NCBI RefSeq assembly: GCF_000425045.1
Contig: NZ_KE384298.1
Span: 35,583 to 99,582, forward strand
Direction of reading: 5' to 3'
DNA: 64,000 bases
Source: Acidaminococcus intestini DSM 21505
Lineage (GTDB): Bacteria > Bacillota > Negativicutes > Acidaminococcales > Acidaminococcaceae
In this document: one piece after another, positions 62,611 to 64,000 of the stretch
Layout: every line of letters begins with the position of its first letter
How positions within the stretch are numbered: position 1 is the first letter of the stretch
Notes under the pieces: generated by a model
Database searches by the model: none
The model's input: the letters and a program-made list of their open reading frames with translations, nothing else
What the model was told of the DNA's origin: nothing
Made by a program: the position numbers and the translations under genes

Positions 62611-62889
62611 TTATTGTGCGGAAAACCCTGCCTCCATCAGCAGGGTCCTTGCCTTTTCATAGTCTTTTTCAGGCACATCGATATAGTAGAAATTGCGGTC
62701 GATCTTGCCTTGGGGACCAAAATCCCGGATATCAAGCTTGGCTCCGCAGCCGCAGATGGGGGCCTCACCGGGAAGCTCCGTTACGGAAAGCTTCAGGCCC
62801 GCCTCTTTAAGAAGGGCTTGGGCTCTTTTCCATTCCTCTTTTTTGCCTCGTTCCTTATAGATGAGTTTTTCCCTAACAAAAAGTCCCAT
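62611..62889 (-). CDS. Conserved-looking hypothetical protein, 92 residues
   Basis: A small soluble protein without signal or membrane segment. A basic N-terminal helix (KERGKKEEWKRAQALLKEAG) leads to a short motif ICGCGAKLDIRDFGPQG and a final YIDVPEKDYEKARTLLMEAG. The two ALLKEAG/TLLMEAG-like segments look like a repeated ferredoxin-like helix. The CGC cysteines might bind metal. I do not recognise the family. It lies 20 bases after the PanE-like gene on the same strand, suggesting co-transcription. Confidence 0.65.
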   Translation of the reverse strand: MGLFVREKLIYKERGKKEEWKRAQALLKEAGLKLSVTELPGEAPICGCGAKLDIRDFGPQGKIDRNFYYIDVPEKDYEKARTLLMEAGFSAQ

Positions 62890-62909
62890 GACACGCGTCT
62901 CCCTTCCCC

Positions 62910-63884
62910 CTATTCATAATCAAATAAACCGTCATTTTTTTCTTCCAGCGCCTTGATTACATGGTAGGCAAAAGCATTATAGGGCGTGGGGATGCCAAGG
63001 GCTTCTCCCATTTCCACCATACGGCCGCACAGCATATCAATTTCTGTATGGCGGTGGTGATCCAGGTCCTGCAGCGTAGAATGGCGCACGGCAGGGCTCT
63101 CGCTCTTGGTATAGCCCGCACCCTTGCCATTTTTCCCCGGTTCCAGGATGGCCGTATGAAGACTGATTCCCTTGGCTTTTGCCACGAGGACAACCTCTTC
63201 TTCAAGCCGTTCCTTCAAAAAACGCACGTGTTCGGAATCAGCATAAGCCCCGGTTCCGCAGCCTACAATCGCTTGAGGGATATTTTGGCCAATATTGAAG
63301 AGGAACTTGGCCCAAATATCACTTTCGATGGTGCGGCTCATATGGGTCAAGAGCGGAGTCCGTGCGAAAAAGGCCTTCAGGGCTTCAAGCTGTACCTCAT
63401 CCCGTTGTGACAGAGGCGCAGGTTTTCCATAGTAAAGTCCCCGGATACCTTGAGGTTCCTTGAAAGTCACTTGATCGATTCCCTCTTTTCCTCGCTCCCG
63501 ATGGGAAGCAATACGAAGAAGAGCCGGGACAATATGACCTTTTCCTACGGCCGCTTCCAAAACGGCCTCACTGTCCACCCCATTCATGAGGCTTATGATC
63601 ATGGTACGCGAATCGGTAAGAGCGGTTACGGCCGGTAAAATGGCAGAAAGCGCCCCATATTTGACGGTCACAAAAATAACGTCTACAGGGCCCGTTTCTT
63701 CCGCTCCTTGTACCATGGGGCGGAAAGGCTCCCCATTGATGACAAGTCCTTTTTCACGAAGCCTTTCTCCCCGCTGTCCATCCGCGATGACAGTAAAAGA
63801 TAGGTCAGCCAGCCTGCTAAGCCCCCAGATAAGATAACTTCCAATGGCGCCAGCTCCAATCAGTGCCACTTTCTTGATTTCCAT
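62910..63884 (-). CDS. Ketopantoate reductase (PanE/ApbA) family protein
   Basis: A 324-residue NAD(P)-dependent reductase. The Rossmann motif is ALIGAGAIGSYL (residue 8 on), followed by VKYGALSAILPAV and LMNGVDSEA, where the family's substrate-binding Asn lies. The middle has DIWAKFLFNIGQN with the catalytic Lys. It could make pantoate for CoA synthesis, but no other pan gene is nearby and many family members act on other keto acids. GGAGACTGACCT precedes the ATG at 63884. Confidence 0.85.
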   Translation of the reverse strand: MEIKKVALIGAGAIGSYLIWGLSRLADLSFTVIADGQRGERLREKGLVINGEPFRPMVQGAEETGPVDVIFVTVKYGALSAILPAVTALTDSRTMIISLMNGVDSEAVLEAAVGKGHIVPALLRIASHRERGKEGIDQVTFKEPQGIRGLYYGKPAPLSQRDEVQLEALKAFFARTPLLTHMSRTIESDIWAKFLFNIGQNIPQAIVGCGTGAYADSEHVRFLKERLEEEVVLVAKAKGISLHTAILEPGKNGKGAGYTKSESPAVRHSTLQDLDHHRHTEIDMLCGRMVEMGEALGIPTPYNAFAYHVIKALEEKNDGLFDYE

Positions 63885-63958
63885 AGGTCAGTCTCCTTTG
63901 ATCGATAAGGGGGACACCGATGAGGGGGTCCGCCGCAATGGATTCATCTCTTATCCTC

Positions 63959-63964
63959 ATTATA
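63959..63964 (-). promoter_or_regulatory. Candidate -10 box of the PanE-like gene
   Basis: TATAAT on the minus strand lies 75 bases upstream of the start. The upstream DNA is T-rich without a clear -35 box and is cut by the window end. Confidence 0.5.
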
Positions 63965-64000
63965 CAGAAAGATAGGGAAAAAAGAAAAGGACAGTCCCCT

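Overview
The window most likely comes from a diderm Firmicute of the class Negativicutes, close to Acidaminococcus or a similar amino-acid fermenter. This is inferred from the gene content. The translation machinery and regulation are Firmicutes-like: a Thr T-box, two S-box leaders, an infC-rpmI-rplT operon behind an L20-type leader, MutS2, and a HisG/HisZ pair. A YadA-type trimeric autotransporter at the left edge requires an outer membrane. Glutamate and dicarboxylate carriers (GltS, a DAACS symporter, a DASS carrier), several peptidases, a two-subunit class I fumarase, pyruvate carboxylase and an acyl-CoA:acetate CoA-transferase suggest an asaccharolytic anaerobe. The sequence looks chromosomal. 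I see no intact mobile element, phage or CRISPR array.

Layout, left to right. 1-1538: 5' part of an adhesin gene. 1.9-6.1 kb: DASS transporter plus fumarase operon and a GntR regulator with two DNA-binding domains. 6.2-13.4 kb: lepA, rpsT, mutS2 and a U32 peptidase. 13.6-20 kb: class A PBP, NUDIX hydrolase, CoA-transferase, tyrS, mscL. 20.2-23.9 kb: pyruvate carboxylase, followed at once by what looks like an orphan 3' end of a group II intron. 23.9-27.4 kb: rplT-rpmI-infC, with an apparent AUA start for infC, and T-box controlled thrS. 27.7-28.6 kb: an alpha/beta hydrolase.

28.7-38.3 kb: a ten-gene histidine operon (hisR/yerC-hisZ-hisG-hisD-hisC-hisB-hisH-hisA-hisF-hisIE) with glmM at its end and a tandem palindromic operator in front. 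38.4-40.3 kb: metNI with an S-box; the partner metQ lies 21 kb away (61.5-62.3 kb) behind its own S-box. 40.4-46.2 kb: a secreted esterase, divergent from a four-gene operon encoding a secreted alkaline phosphatase, a small secreted CPFC protein, an ABC ATPase and an FtsX-type permease. 46.3-51 kb: C69 dipeptidase and two glutamate-type carriers. 51-53.6 kb: greA and a LysRS carrying an extra C-terminal tRNA-binding domain.

53.6-54.2 kb is a gene-free stretch with a closed, multi-hairpin 155-nt element and a terminator, probably an unrecognised RNA. 54.2-64 kb: pyridoxal kinase, a five-tRNA operon (Asp-Phe-Gly-Cys-Leu), a 53-residue lipoprotein, a hydroxyacid dehydrogenase, M18 and M20 peptidases, an APC permease with a frameshift near its end, metQ and a PanE-like reductase. 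The main leads are the phosphatase/CPFC/ABC operon, the 53.7-kb RNA candidate, the orphan intron end, the AUA start of infC, the LysRS fusion, the double-HTH GntR protein, and the his operator. All functions are read from sequence and remembered family features; no database search was run.
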